A model generated the notes under the pieces. That model had not been told where the DNA came from. It did no database searches and saw nothing but the letters and a program-made list of their open reading frames with translations. This document shows, one piece after another, positions 1-12,273 of a stretch of 64,000 nucleotides of DNA (position 1 is the first letter of the stretch; every line of letters starts with the position of its first letter). The DNA is taken from positions 227,683-291,682 of the forward strand of contig JACEEZ010001094.1 in the NCBI GenBank assembly GCA_016584305.1, written 5' to 3'. The position numbers were made by a program, and so were the translations under genes. The DNA comes from Chionoecetes opilio. Its lineage: Eukaryota > Arthropoda > Malacostraca > Decapoda > Majidae.

Positions 1-1073
1 TTTATCTATTATCTACTCACACTAATATCTTCTTTATCTATTATCTATAAACACTAATATCTTCTTTATCTATTATCTACTCACACTATTATCTTCTTTA
101 TCTATTATCTACTCACACTATTATCTTATGTATCTATTATCTACTCACACTATTATCTTCTTTATCTATTATCTACTCACACTAATATCTTCTTTATCTA
201 TTATCTACTCACACTATTATCTTCTTTATCTATTATCTACTCACACTAATATCTTCTTTATCTATTATCTACTCACGCTATTATCTTCTTTATCTATTAT
301 CTACTCACACTATTATCTTCTTTATCTATTATCTACTCACACTATTATCTTCTTTATCTATTATCTACTCACACTATTATCTTCTTTATCTATCTACTCA
401 CACTAATATCTTCTTTATCTATCTACTCACACTATTATCTTTATCTATTATCTACTCACACTATTATCTTCTTTATCTATTATCTACTCACTATTATCTT
501 TATCTATTATCTACTCACACTATTATCTTCTTTATCTATTATCTACTCACACTATTATCTTTATCTATTATCTACTCACACTAATATCTTCATCTATTAT
601 CTACTCACACTATTATCTTTATCTATTATCTACTCACACTATTATCTTCTTTATCTATTATCTACTCACACTATTATCTTCTTTATCTATCATCTACTCA
701 CACTATTATCTTCTTTATCTATTATCATACTTATCTATTATCTACTCACACTATTATCTTCTTTATCTATTATCTACTCACACTATTATCTTCTTTATCT
801 ATCATCTACTCACACTATTATCTTCTTTATCTATTATCATACTTATCTATTATCTACTCACACTATTATCTTCTTTATCTATTATCTTACTTATCTATTA
901 TCTACTCACACTATTATCTTCTTTATCTATTATCTTACTTATCTATTATCTACTCACACTATTATCTTCTTTATCTATTATCTACTCACACTAATATCTT
1001 CTTACTTATATCTATTATCTACTCACACTAATATCTTCTTACTTATCTATTATCTACGCACACTATTATTATC
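1..1073. repeat. AT-rich tandem repeat, ~30-33-bp unit
   Basis: The stretch is a tandem array built on TTATCTATTATCTACTCACA followed by CTATTATCTTCT, with frequent 4-12-bp deletions and single-base variants. It runs off the left edge. It probably lies in an intron of, or upstream of, the plus-strand gene whose next visible exon is at 2792. The 92-residue open frame at 128-406 is only the repeat translated. Confidence 0.95.
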
Positions 1074-1310
1074 TTATTTTGTTTTAGTAATTATTCAACT
1101 TTAATATTCTACACTTAACACCTATGGGAGTTTTTTCTATGTTTGGTGGTAATGTCATTTTGTTTCAGTAATAACCTATACTACCTATGGGTTATATTTC
1201 TCTCTATGTTTAGTATCAATTTTACTTTGTCTCAGTAATGACTCAATTTGACTCTATTGTGATATTCGTATTTTGTTCTATGTTAAGGGAGTTTTTTGTT
1301 TCTACTTATT

Positions 1311-1614
1311 CAGTTCAGTTCAGGTGTGGGTCGGGAGTCAGGGCTTTTTCAACGGCACTCCCTGACGTGTTTCTTCTTGCTGTCTGGGTCCTGAATGAAT
1401 TTTCTTCTCTTATTCTATCTTATTAGTTTCTTTCTTTTTCTTTCTTCTTATTTTCTCTGGTCATCCAAAACCTGTTGATTGTTCTTTTTGCTTCTTCCAC
1501 ATTCCCCTCTCCAAACAAATATTCCCCCACTATATCCTCTTCTAGGTAAGGTTGTTGTAGCCTCACACTTTTCCTTTTTTCATTACTGTAGGCTGGGCAC
1601 CATAGCAGAAAATG
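1311..1614 (-). mobile_element. LINE 3' end, 5'-truncated (copy 1 of 3)
   Basis: On the minus strand this reads as the last ~60 residues of a non-LTR reverse-transcriptase ORF2, including FLLWCPAYSNEKRK and LQQPYLEEDIVGEYLF, then a stop and a short 3' UTR. The element ends in a few TGAAC-type pentamers (CAGTTCAGTT on the plus strand at 1311). Close copies lie at 18721-19025 and 61672-61986, all in the same orientation and 5'-truncated at similar places. The H/C-rich ending is typical of LINE ORF2 C-termini; the clade was not assigned. Confidence 0.8.
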
Positions 1615-1841
1615 TATGTTATAGTAAGTATTCATTACATAACATAATTTTCCTTTAAAATGTTTCTTACACTGGTAAACAAATGAACTGTAAATAATAA
1701 TACTGTTCAGCTAGTTACTATAATATCTGTTTTTCCTTCAGAAGAGCATAAGAATCGAATCTGCTCCATATAGGCTCAGTGTTTCATGGCTACATTTCAC
1801 CCAAAAAACCATGATAATTTTCTGCAATGATTAACTTTCTC

Positions 1842-2055
1842 CTAACTCCTTGAGGCCCTAAACCGTAATTTCAACTGTAATTTGGCTACCACACGACGAT
1901 TTTTAGTGAACATAAGCAATATTTTACAGATATGACCTGTTTAGTATCCTTGTCGACTAAATAATTTGGTATATATAGTTACTTTTCGAAATGTTATGGC
2001 TCGACAATATACAATTTTTTATAGCCAAGGAAAGATCTGGGCGTGAAGGGGTTAA
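1842..2055. mobile_element. TTAA-flanked MITE, copy A
   Basis: One of four copies of a ~211-bp non-coding element with inverted ends (TTAACCCCTT then C/G-rich GCCCAGA). The 3' end here is CTGGGCGTGAAGGGGTTAA; the 5' end has decayed to CTAACTCCTTGAGGCCC. The interior shares the motif GACCTGTTTAGTATCCTTGT with the other copies. TTAA target sites and CCC-starting ends suggest a piggyBac-type non-autonomous element (inference). Confidence 0.8.
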
Positions 2056-2076
2056 TGACCAGCAAATATATTACAC

Positions 2077-2187
2077 TAGCCGCAAAGCCGCCCTCCGGGC
2101 GGACTTTTTGGCTAGCTCCTGCGGAGGGCTATTGGTGGGCCTTTGGCCCACCACCTGTGTTTGGTGGGCCTTCGGCCCACCAAACAC
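2077..2187. other. Three adjacent GC-rich stem-loops
   Basis: Directly after MITE copy A are three hairpins: 2077-2114 (TAGCC...GCCGCCC, loop TCC, GGGCGGA...GGCTA), 2133-2153 (TGGTGGGCC, loop TTT, perfect) and 2157-2187 (GTGTTTGGTGGGCC, loop TTC, perfect 14-bp stem). GC content is far above the surrounding AT-rich DNA. No gene was found here and no function is assigned. Confidence 0.8.
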
Positions 2188-2254
2188 CGACTCTCCAGAT
2201 AGCCCCTTCTAACTTTCCTGAAATCATGGATGTAGAAATGTATGTATTAACGCC

Positions 2255-2510
2255 AACCCATTCACATCACCCCCAACCCATTCACTCACCCATTACCCAT
2301 CACCCCCCACCCATTCACTCACCCATTACTCATTCACTCACCCATTACCCATCACCACACCCATTCACTCACCCATTACCCATCACCCCCCCTCTATTCC
2401 GTCACCCATCACCCATCACCCCCCACCCATTCACTCACCCATCACCCCACACCCATTACCCATCGCCCCACCCATTCACTCACCCATTACCCATCACCCT
2501 ACATCAAGGT
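2255..2510. repeat. CCCATTCACTCACCCATTACC minisatellite
   Basis: Degenerate tandem repeat of CCCATTCACTCA and CCCATTACCCATCACC words on the plus strand, about 250 bp. Non-coding; it lies in the intron 5' of the exon at 2792. Confidence 0.9.
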
Positions 2511-2692
2511 TTCCTCAATTCTCGCAACCCATTTTTTTTTTCACAATTATCGCTAATAGGCTGCTAAAAATAAAAATAATAAAAAGTGATCGGATCATCT
2601 CATAAGTGGGCTTAAAACCTTCCCCTGGTCAACCTGATTCCAAAAATGTGGTATATGATGGGATTCCGCCACTGGGGGCGGAACCTATACCA

Positions 2693-2731
2693 CACACACA
2701 CACACACAGACACACACACACACACACACAC
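2693..2731. repeat. (CA)n microsatellite
   Basis: Nearly pure CA dinucleotide repeat interrupted by one AGA, about 60 bp upstream of the exon acceptor at 2790-2791. Confidence 0.95.
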
Positions 2732-2791
2732 TTTCGCTTATATTATTATAGATGTCATTGCAGTTACCAATATCTTTCTTTTCCTTTACAG

Positions 2792-2859
2792 CGGGCAGGA
2801 CGGCTTCACTTGTCTGGCCATGCAGGAGAGGAGCTCTAACGTGATGGAGTTTCAAATCA
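2792..2859 (+). CDS. DUF7042-type gene, first visible exon
   Basis: Acceptor TTTCCTTTACAG, donor ATCA|GTGAGT. Encodes GQDGFTCLAMQERSSNVMEF and QI; enters with two bases owed by an upstream exon outside the window and leaves in phase 1. Confidence 0.8.
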
Positions 2860-4470
2860 GTGAGTCTTATAACAAGCCTTCAATAGTTGGGGGAGAAATA
2901 ACCAAGTCAGTCTTTAAACAAGCCTTCAATAGTTAAGGGAGAAATAACCAAGTCAGTCTTTAAACAAGCCTTCAATAGTTAAGGAGAATAACCAAGTCAG
3001 TCTTTAAACAAGCCTTCATAGTTAAGGGAAATAACAAGTCAGTCTTTAAACAAGCCTTCAATAGTTAAGGGAGAAATAACCAAGTCAGTCTTTAAACAAG
3101 CCTTCAATAGTTAAGGGAGAAATAACCAAGGCAGTCTTATAACAAGCCTTCAATAGTTGGGGGAGAAATAACCAAGTCAGTCTTTAAACAAGCCTTCAAT
3201 AGTTAAGGGAGAAATAACCAAGTCAGTCTTTAAACAAGCCTTCAATAGTTAAGGGAGAAATAACCAAGTCAGTCTTTAAACAAGCCTTCAATAGTTAAGG
3301 GAGAAATAATCAAGGCAGTCTTTAAACAAGCCTTCATAGTTGGGGAGAGAATAACCAAGGCAGTCTTATAACAAGCCTTCAATAGTTGGGGGGAGAAATA
3401 ACCAAGGCAGTCTTTAAACAAGCCTTCAATAGTTGGGGGAAATAACCAAGGCAGTCTTTAAACAAGCCTTCAATAGTTGGGGGAAATAATCAAGGCAGTC
3501 TTTAAACAAGCCTTCAATAGTTAAGGGAGAAATAACCAAGTCAGTCTTTAAACAAGCCTTCAATAGTTGGGGGAGAAATAATCAAGGCAGTCTTTAAACA
3601 AGCCTTCAATAGTTGGGGGAGAAATAACCAAGGCAGTCTTATAACAAGCCTTCAATAGTTGGGGGAGAAATAACCAAGGCAGTCTTTAAACAAGCCTTCA
3701 ATAGTTGGGGGAAATAACCAAGGCAGTCTTTAAACAAGCCTTCAATAGTTGGGGGAAATAATCAAGGCAGTCTTTAAACAAGCCTTCAATAGTTAAGGGA
3801 GAAATAACCAAGTCAGTCTTTAAACAAGCCTTCAATAGTTGGGGGAAATAATCAAGGCAGTCTTTAAACAACCATAGAATAAGTCAGGTTCTAAGTTCTT
3901 GGTAAAAGGCTGTCACGGTCTATTCCACTATATTCACCCTGGTGTTAAATAATTATCGTGATAGTAAATGGGGTGACGGCCAGAGACAAGCTATCCACTA
4001 ATCATTCCTTAAAAAATCTGCATCAATAACATTTTTACTAATGTTTTGCTTAAGTACGTAGTGACCTTTAATACATTTTCTTAAGAGCATTAATAGGCAC
4101 TGACAAACAATTCATATGTACAGTCATCCTCTAAAAAGTCTAAATTATCAGAGTTCATTACATATTCACTATTCTGTGGAAAGAGTTTAGTGGTATTCTA
4201 TGATGTGGTACAGTAAACCTTCTCGTATTCGGACTCATTGGGCCAAGGAGTGGTCCGAGTAATGCAAGGATCCGAATAATGCAGGGATAAAAAAAATAAA
4301 AAAAATAAAATTAAAAAAAATAAAAAATTCTAGGTGACTAGAAAATGTGTAAGTCATGCAAATATCAATAAACATAAGATAAATCATGTAAATAAATAAA
4401 TCTACTGTAAAAATACACAATATAGTACTGTACAGGAGTAGTGTATATTACTATCAGTCCTACGTCTGGC

Positions 4471-4503
<33 letters not shown>

Positions 4504-7500
4504 GGGGGAGGTCCGAATAATGTCGAAGTCCGAATAATGAGGGTCCGAATACGAGAGGTTTTACTGTATTCTATTATTTCCCTCAAAGCAGTCACAGTAC
4601 CAGCTTACTCCCTCCCTCCCTCCCTCCTCCCCTACAGGCCCTGACCTCCAGGAGAGCTACCAGGAAGGGTTGTGTTCCTCACCTGCCTCTCTCACCTGGG
4701 ACTCATGGGTAACACAAGGACGTAAGTACACACCGCTTACTCATCACTCATACCCCCCCCCCCCCCAAAAAAAAAATAATACTGTGTAGGCTACATCTAT
4801 ATATAAAAAATAAAATAAAAAATAAAAAAATACTGTGTAGGCTACATCTATAAAAATAAAAAATAAAAAAAAATACTGTGTAGGCTACATCTGAAGAAAA
4901 AAAAAATAATGATAAAATACCGTGTAGGCTACATCTATATAAAAAAAAAAAAAAAAAAAAAAAATAAAAAAAAAAAATACTGTGTAGGCTACATCTGAAA
5001 AAAAAAAAAAAAAAAAAATACTGTGTAGGCTACATCTAAAAAAAAAAAAAAAAAATAATACTGTGTAGGCTACATCTGAAAAAAAAAAATAATAATAATA
5101 GTGTAGGCTACATCTATATAAAAAAAAGAAAAAAAAAATTATAATAATACTGTATAGGCTACATCTATATAAAAAAAAAAAAAAAATAATAAAAAAAAAT
5201 TAAAAAAAATAAAAAAGTGTGATGACTATTTCAGAAGAATACAAAGCCATGAGCAAGATATAAGAAAAAGAGTTCCATATAAGAAAAAGAGTTCTTATAT
5301 CCATCCCATACTTGAGGCAAATTAATCAGGTCTTTTAATGTTATGCTCACTTTCGTAATGCCGGTGATTTCCAAATGACGTGAAATGCATTGTGGCATAT
5401 GAGTAAACAGGCAAAATGCACAATCAATAGACAAATCCCTGGGTTAGGTTAGGTTAGGTTAAGTTAGGTTACTTAGGTTATGTGAAGTTAGGTTTATTTA
5501 CTCATATTACAATAATTAATTTCACTCTATACAGATATCACTGGCATAGCGATAGTGAGTATAACATTAATGATAAACTGAGGAAACTGTGTGGCTCAAG
5601 GTTGTGAATATACTTGTTACTCCTTGTTTGGTTCATGACATGGTTTATGTAACCTGTGTGGTTCATCCATTGGTTAACTACCCGTGTTCATGGCACATGG
5701 GTTCCCACTATGCTACCTTGTTTGGTTTATGGTTTAATTGTACTCCTTTTTTCTCTTTTAATGACTCCTGATTGATGCATGGTTTTACTTGCTACCCGGG
5801 TACATTTGGAGGGACTTGTATCTCCTATCATAGTTTACTTGGTACCCAGTTTGCATAGGCCATAGGCTTTGTAAACGGCATTGTTGATCAGAGAGTTTTG
5901 ATATGTGACAGTAAACATCACTTACGTTGGACTTAAATCACTTTTGTTCATACATGGATTAATCTGTAACATACTGTTGGTTCATGCTATGTTTACGTTA
6001 CTCCTTGATTTGATAATCACGCAGGTCAACTTCGTACCCTGTTGAATGACAGTACAACCTTGATAAAAGCAGGTTACTTGTTACCTTTTTGATCATCACT
6101 GGTTTACTTGTATCCTTGTTGAATTATAATAACCTGTTGCATGGCATGTTACTGACCCGTCTGAAACATTAACATGTATACCACATGAGTACGTTACTTC
6201 ACTTGTTGTTATGACAGTCCTATACTTCCGTTTGAAGTTCAACATGTTTACTTACCGTGATTCACGGCATGTTGATGATGAGGACCAGGCCGTTCTTCAT
6301 ATGCACCCCGGTTGCAGAGGCCCCGACACCAACCCCCATACCTATTTTTTTATTTAGATCTATCTCTTTTTCTCTTAAAGTGCACCAGATTGATGCATTT
6401 AGATATTTAAGGCGTGCCCCCGGACCACCTTGGAGGGCTTGGAATCTCCTCATCATAGTCTTACAATATAGGGCCCCCAAACAGCATTTCGCATAAGGCC
6501 CCAAAAGGCTAGAAACGGCATTGATGAAGAGAGTTTTGATATTGCCGAGTAAACATCACTTGCCGGTGGACAACTATAAATCACATCTGTTAATAATAAT
6601 GATAATCAGGATAAAGCAATACGAGTCATCACTATGTTTACGTCTCATCCTTGAATTAATAAACGACGCGAGGGCAACTACGACCCGCAGAAAACAATAA
6701 ACAATAATAATACGCAGGAGTACATGAAAGCACTGCGAGTCATCACTATGTTTACGTCTCATCCTTGAATTAATAAACGATGCGAGGGCAAGTACGACCC
6801 GCAGAAAACAATAAACAATAATAATACGCAAGAGTACGTAAACATTTCCTACTTTGTTGTAATAAATCCCATACTCCGCATTAGAAAGTTCAAACATGTA
6901 ACTAAAGAATGTAAGGATCATACCGTGAGTCACGGCTCCTTCTGACCACACAGAGGAAATGCATCAAATTCATCACAACTTTCTGACAGGCTTACTTTCC
7001 ATGCCATCCCATCATTATGTTTCACCACTAAGCTTGCATCCTCCACATTTCTGAACCCTTTTCATAAATGGACCTATTTTCTCTGCAATTCCTTGTAATC
7101 TATCGTCATCTATTCGGTCATTTTCTTTGTACTCCCTCAAATAGGTGGCAGGTGGAAGTGACGGCACCTCTCCACACACTTCATCTCCTCCCATCACTCT
7201 TTACACTAAGAGGCGTAGAGTAAGGGGCGATCTGATGGAAGTTTTTAAGTGGATAAAGGGATACAATATAGGCGATGTAGGAAAAGTTCTTAAGGTTAGT
7301 AAGCAGGGTCGAACGAGACGGATTCAAGCTGGAAAAGCGTAGATTTAAAAAGGAAATTGGGAGAAACTGGTTCACAAAAAGGGTGGTGAATGACTGGAAT
7401 GGACTAAGTCGTCAGGTGGTCAATGTGGAGTCTATTGGGGTCTTTAAAAGGAGTCTGGATAAATTCATGGATGGGGAAGAGAGGTGGATATAGGTAGAGT

Positions 7501-10500
7501 TAGGTAACAGGAACTACCTCGTGTAGGTCTCACGGCCTCTTGTAGCTTCCTTACTTTCTTATGTTCTTCTTATGTACACTCAAATGGCAGTAATAAAACA
7601 TAAAATTCTGCTTTTGTATACGGAATTAAGCGTAAACAGATCATACGGAATAGCAGTGATGAGATGGTTCGCACAACTATTCCCAGCATTTTGTCCGAAG
7701 CAGAAAATAGGGTTCACTCCCACATAATTATCAATCATGTTCATATATGTACCTTCCACAAGAGCCATACAGCCTCATCTATTTCCAGTAATATTTAAAG
7801 ACGAATACAAAAAACTTAAAACGTCACCAAAAATAGTACACCATCACATAGTAAAGTACTCAGGAGCAGGGCAGAGGTGTAGCCAAAAAGTTTTATACGC
7901 AAATTATCTATATAAAACGCAGCCTCGTCCAATAATATCTTTCAAATTACTTATAGACAGGGTAGCATCTTCCAAATAATATCTTTCCGTGTCATAGTTT
8001 AACAAGAATACATCCCTCCTATATATACATAATGGTATGGCTGTGATGGTTATACTCTTTAACCCTTCACGCCCAGAACGTAATTTCCATTGTAATTTGG
8101 GTACCATTAGACAATTTTTAGTGAATATAAGCAATATTTTATAGCTATGACCTGTTTAGTATCCTTGTCCACTAACTAATGTGGTATATCAAGTGACTTT
8201 TCGTAATTTTATGGCTAACAACAGACGATTTTATATAACAAAGGAAAGATCTGGGCGTGAAGGGGTTAAGTGTTCTGGAGTTTGGGATAACAGAGGCTTG
8301 TGTGACGCTTTACCCCTTCCTGGCTACACCTCTGCTCACCACTACATATCAACAACTAATAAAAGTTTTAACACTCACGTCATCAGGGAGAGAGGGAGTA
8401 GATCAAGAATTCATCTCGTCACACCTGAAATAAAATAAAAAAATAAGTAAAACACAAACATAATATTTGCAATGCTCAACAAAATTTACTTCAACATCAA
8501 AATAACATCATAATATTTCTGACGCAAATGGGACAACTGGTCACTCTGCAAATAAACACATGTATAAGTTTCTTGAATGTCTCCAAAGCAAACAAAACAA
8601 GTGCTCAATAAACAAGAGAATATAAGACTGTAATTCACACACAAACAGGAATACACAGACAATAAATCTTCACACACACCTCCAGGGTGACGGATACACG
8701 TAATACAGCCTTATTCACACCATTCCTTGCCAGGGGTGGACAGGAATACACAGGTAAATACAAGTCTGTTATTCACACACACTTCCTTGCCAGGGGTGGA
8801 CAGGAATACACAGGTAAATACAAGTCTGTTATTCACACACACATCCTTGCCAGGGGTGGACAGGAATACACAGGTAAATACAAGTCTGTTATTCACACAC
8901 ACATCCTTGCCAGGGGTGGACAGGAATACACAGGTAAATACAAGTCTGTTATTCACACACACATCCTTGCCAGGGGTGGACAGGAATACACAGGTAAATA
9001 CAAGTCTGTTATTCACACACACATCCTTGCCAGGGTGGACAGGAATACACAGTAAATACAAGTCTGTTATTCACACACACATCCTTGCCAGGGGTGGACA
9101 GGAATACACAGGTAAATACAAGTCTGTTATTCACACACACATCCTTGCCAGGGGTGGACAGGAATACACAGACAAATACAAGTCTGTTATTCACACACAC
9201 TTCCTTGCCGGGGGTGGACAGGAATACACAGACAAATACAAGTCTGTTATTCACACACACTTCCTTGCCAGGGGTGGACAGGAATACACAGACAAATACA
9301 AGTCTGTTATTCACACACACTTCCTTGCCAGGGGTGGACAGGAATACACAGACAAATACAAGTCTGTTATTCACACACACTTCCTTGCCAGGGGTGGACA
9401 GGAATACACAAGCCATTACAAGCCTGTTATTCACACACACTTCCTTGCCAGGGGTGGACAGGAATACACAGACAAATACAAGTCTGTTATTCACACACAC
9501 ATCCTTGCCAGGGGTGGACAGGAATACACAGACAAATACAAGTCTGTTATTCACACACACTTCCTTGCCAGGGGTGGACAGGAATACACAGGTAAATACA
9601 AGTCTGTTATTCACACACACTTCCTTGCCAGGGGTGGACAGGAATACACAGACAAATACAAGTCTGTTATTCACACACACATCCTTGCCAGGGGTGGACA
9701 GGAATACACAGGTAAATACAAGTCTGTTATTCACACACACATCCTTGCCAGGGGTGGACAGGAATACACAGGTAAATACAAGTCCGTTATTCACACACAC
9801 ATCCTTGCCAGGGTGTGACAGGAATACACAGGTAAAATACAAGTCTGTTATTCACACACACTCCTTGCCAGGGGTGGACAGGAATACACAGACAAATACA
9901 AGTCTGTTATTCACACACACTTCCTTGCCAGGGGTGGACAGGAATACACAGACAAATACAAGTCTGTTATTCACACACACTTCCTTGCCAGGGGTGGACA
10001 GGAATACACAGACAAATACAAGTCTGTTATTCACACACACTTCCTTGCCGGGGGTGGACAGGAATACACAGAAATACAAGTCGTTATTCACCACACCCTT
10101 GCCAGGGTGACAGATACACAGAATACAAGTCGTTATTCACACACACACACCATTGTTTTTTAGTCATAATTTTTTCCTACTTTTGTCTCGTTATGTAATA
10201 TTTCTTATATTTTGTGACGTATTTCAATGATTTCCTCTTAATCTATTGATCTATTTTTGTGGGGGCAGAGGGGAGACAGAAATTTTCTATAAATGCAGAT
10301 TTTTTTTTTTTTTGCAGTTAATTCATTCTTGATTCTTGCCATTCGCTTTTCTTCTCTTTTTCTTTTCTATGCGTCATAAATTCTTTTGGTTCCTGGCAGG
10401 CGTGGACAGGTTCCGCCAGTCGCCGTGTCCCGTGGCCGGGGAGTACTCGGGCGTCATCCCGGACAACCCCATGCTGTGCGCCAAACTCTACTCTGACTGC

Positions 10501-12109
10501 AACAACCCGGAGATCATGTTCTACACCGTGTTCTTCTGCAGCAACCGTTCCGACGTGATTGAGGGTGAGTTATGTTGTGTTGAGTAGGTTAAGGCAGGCA
10601 TGTATTGTATGTAGTATCCATCACCTGTTCAAATTATGGCACCATTGGGCATTGAAGAGGTTGAGGCAATGGATAGAGATACAGTTGGAAGCTTATCATT
10701 GACCGTCTAACCTCATAAGATACTATGGGAAAATCTGATGTTAAACAGAAAGATGATCATGTCTATATCATACCACCTGTAGGCCATGTGTCAACAGTGC
10801 ATGCAGGTGTTAGACATATATATCACACCTATGTCCCCTAAACCATACCTTTCAGTGGTTTAGTCAATAAGCACAGCAAGGTATAGGTACGTATCACCTC
10901 TACATCACACCACCCATGCTGGTAACACACCAGTCAACAAATACACGCAAGAAAGCAAAGCAGTGCAAATTAGTTAATCTCGTATCATTAAATTCACGTA
11001 TAACGAATGCTCATATAACGCGAGTATGCTACATATATCTCTCAAAAAGAAAAATAGCCTACAGGCGCTATAGGCTCCAACGTAAATAATAATAATAATA
11101 AAAATAATAATAATCTATCACTCATAATTACTACTTAAATTACACCTTCCTTAGTTTAGTCAAGGCATGAGTAGAGGTGCCCAGGTGAAAGACGTATTGC
11201 ATGTCACATCTTTCATCTTATTGAGTTATTCTTTCATCTTATTGAGGTATTTATGTTGTTTACTTATTTTATGTTGTTATCTATTGAGTTATGTTATCTA
11301 TTGAGTTATGTTATCTATTGAGTTATTATGTTATCTATTGAGTTATTATGTTATCTATTGAGTTATGTTATCTATTGAGTTATGTTATCTATTGAGTTAT
11401 TATGTTATCTATTGAGTTATTATGTTATCTATTGAGTTATGTTATCTATTGAGTTGTTATCTATTGTTATTATGTTATCTATTGAGTTGTTATCTATTGA
11501 GTTATTATGTTATCTATTGAGTTATGTTATCTATTGAGTTATTATGTTATCTATTGAGTTATGATATTTACATTGAGTTATTTATGTTATGGCAGAGCGG
11601 GAGTACCGGTGTCTGGGCCAGTGGTCGGAGGGAGACATCACCTACACCTACACGGAGCGGCGCGACCAGGCCAGCTACGAGTGTTTTGCCGGCGAGGTGG
11701 TGGACAGTGACGAGATCTTCATCATGGAGGCCGGTGTGAACTGCCAACGCGGCCTCCAGGCTCTCAGCTATGGCATGAAGCTGCTCAAACAAGGTGAGGG
11801 GGGGCTGTAGTAGTGGTAGTAGTAATGAGGATGATATATAGTAGTAGTAGTGGTAGTGGTATCAATTGGTAGTAGTAGTGGACCAGTGGTAGTAGTAGTG
11901 GTAGTGGTAGTAGTAGTGGTAGTGGTAGTGGTAGTGGTAGTGGTAGTGGTAGTAGTAGTGGTAGTAGTAGTGGTAGTGGTAGTAGTAGTGGTAGTAGTAG
12001 TGGTAGTGGTAGTAGTAGTAGTAGTGGTAGTGGTAGTAGTAGTGGTAGCAGTAGTGGTAGTGGTAGTAGTAGTAGTGGTGGTAGTAGTAGTAGTGGTGTT
12101 GGTGGTATA

Positions 12110-12154
<45 letters not shown>

Positions 12155-12241
12155 GGGTGGTCGTGGGGGTGGTAGTGGGGGTGGTATATAGTAGTAGTAG
12201 TAGTGGTATGTAATAGTAGTATTGGTAGTGGGGGTGGTATA

Positions 12242-12273
<32 letters not shown>

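Noticed and set aside
2157..2187. Rho-independent terminator
   Set aside because: Stem with TTCG-type loop looks bacterial, but there is no T run after it and the surroundings are animal nuclear DNA.
8727..10110. Long ORFs of 363 and 341 residues with a 20-residue repeat (plus strand), and 277 on minus
   Set aside because: The 60-bp unit is a multiple of three, so several frames stay open on both strands. No start context, no family, and the units break frame at single-base deletions.
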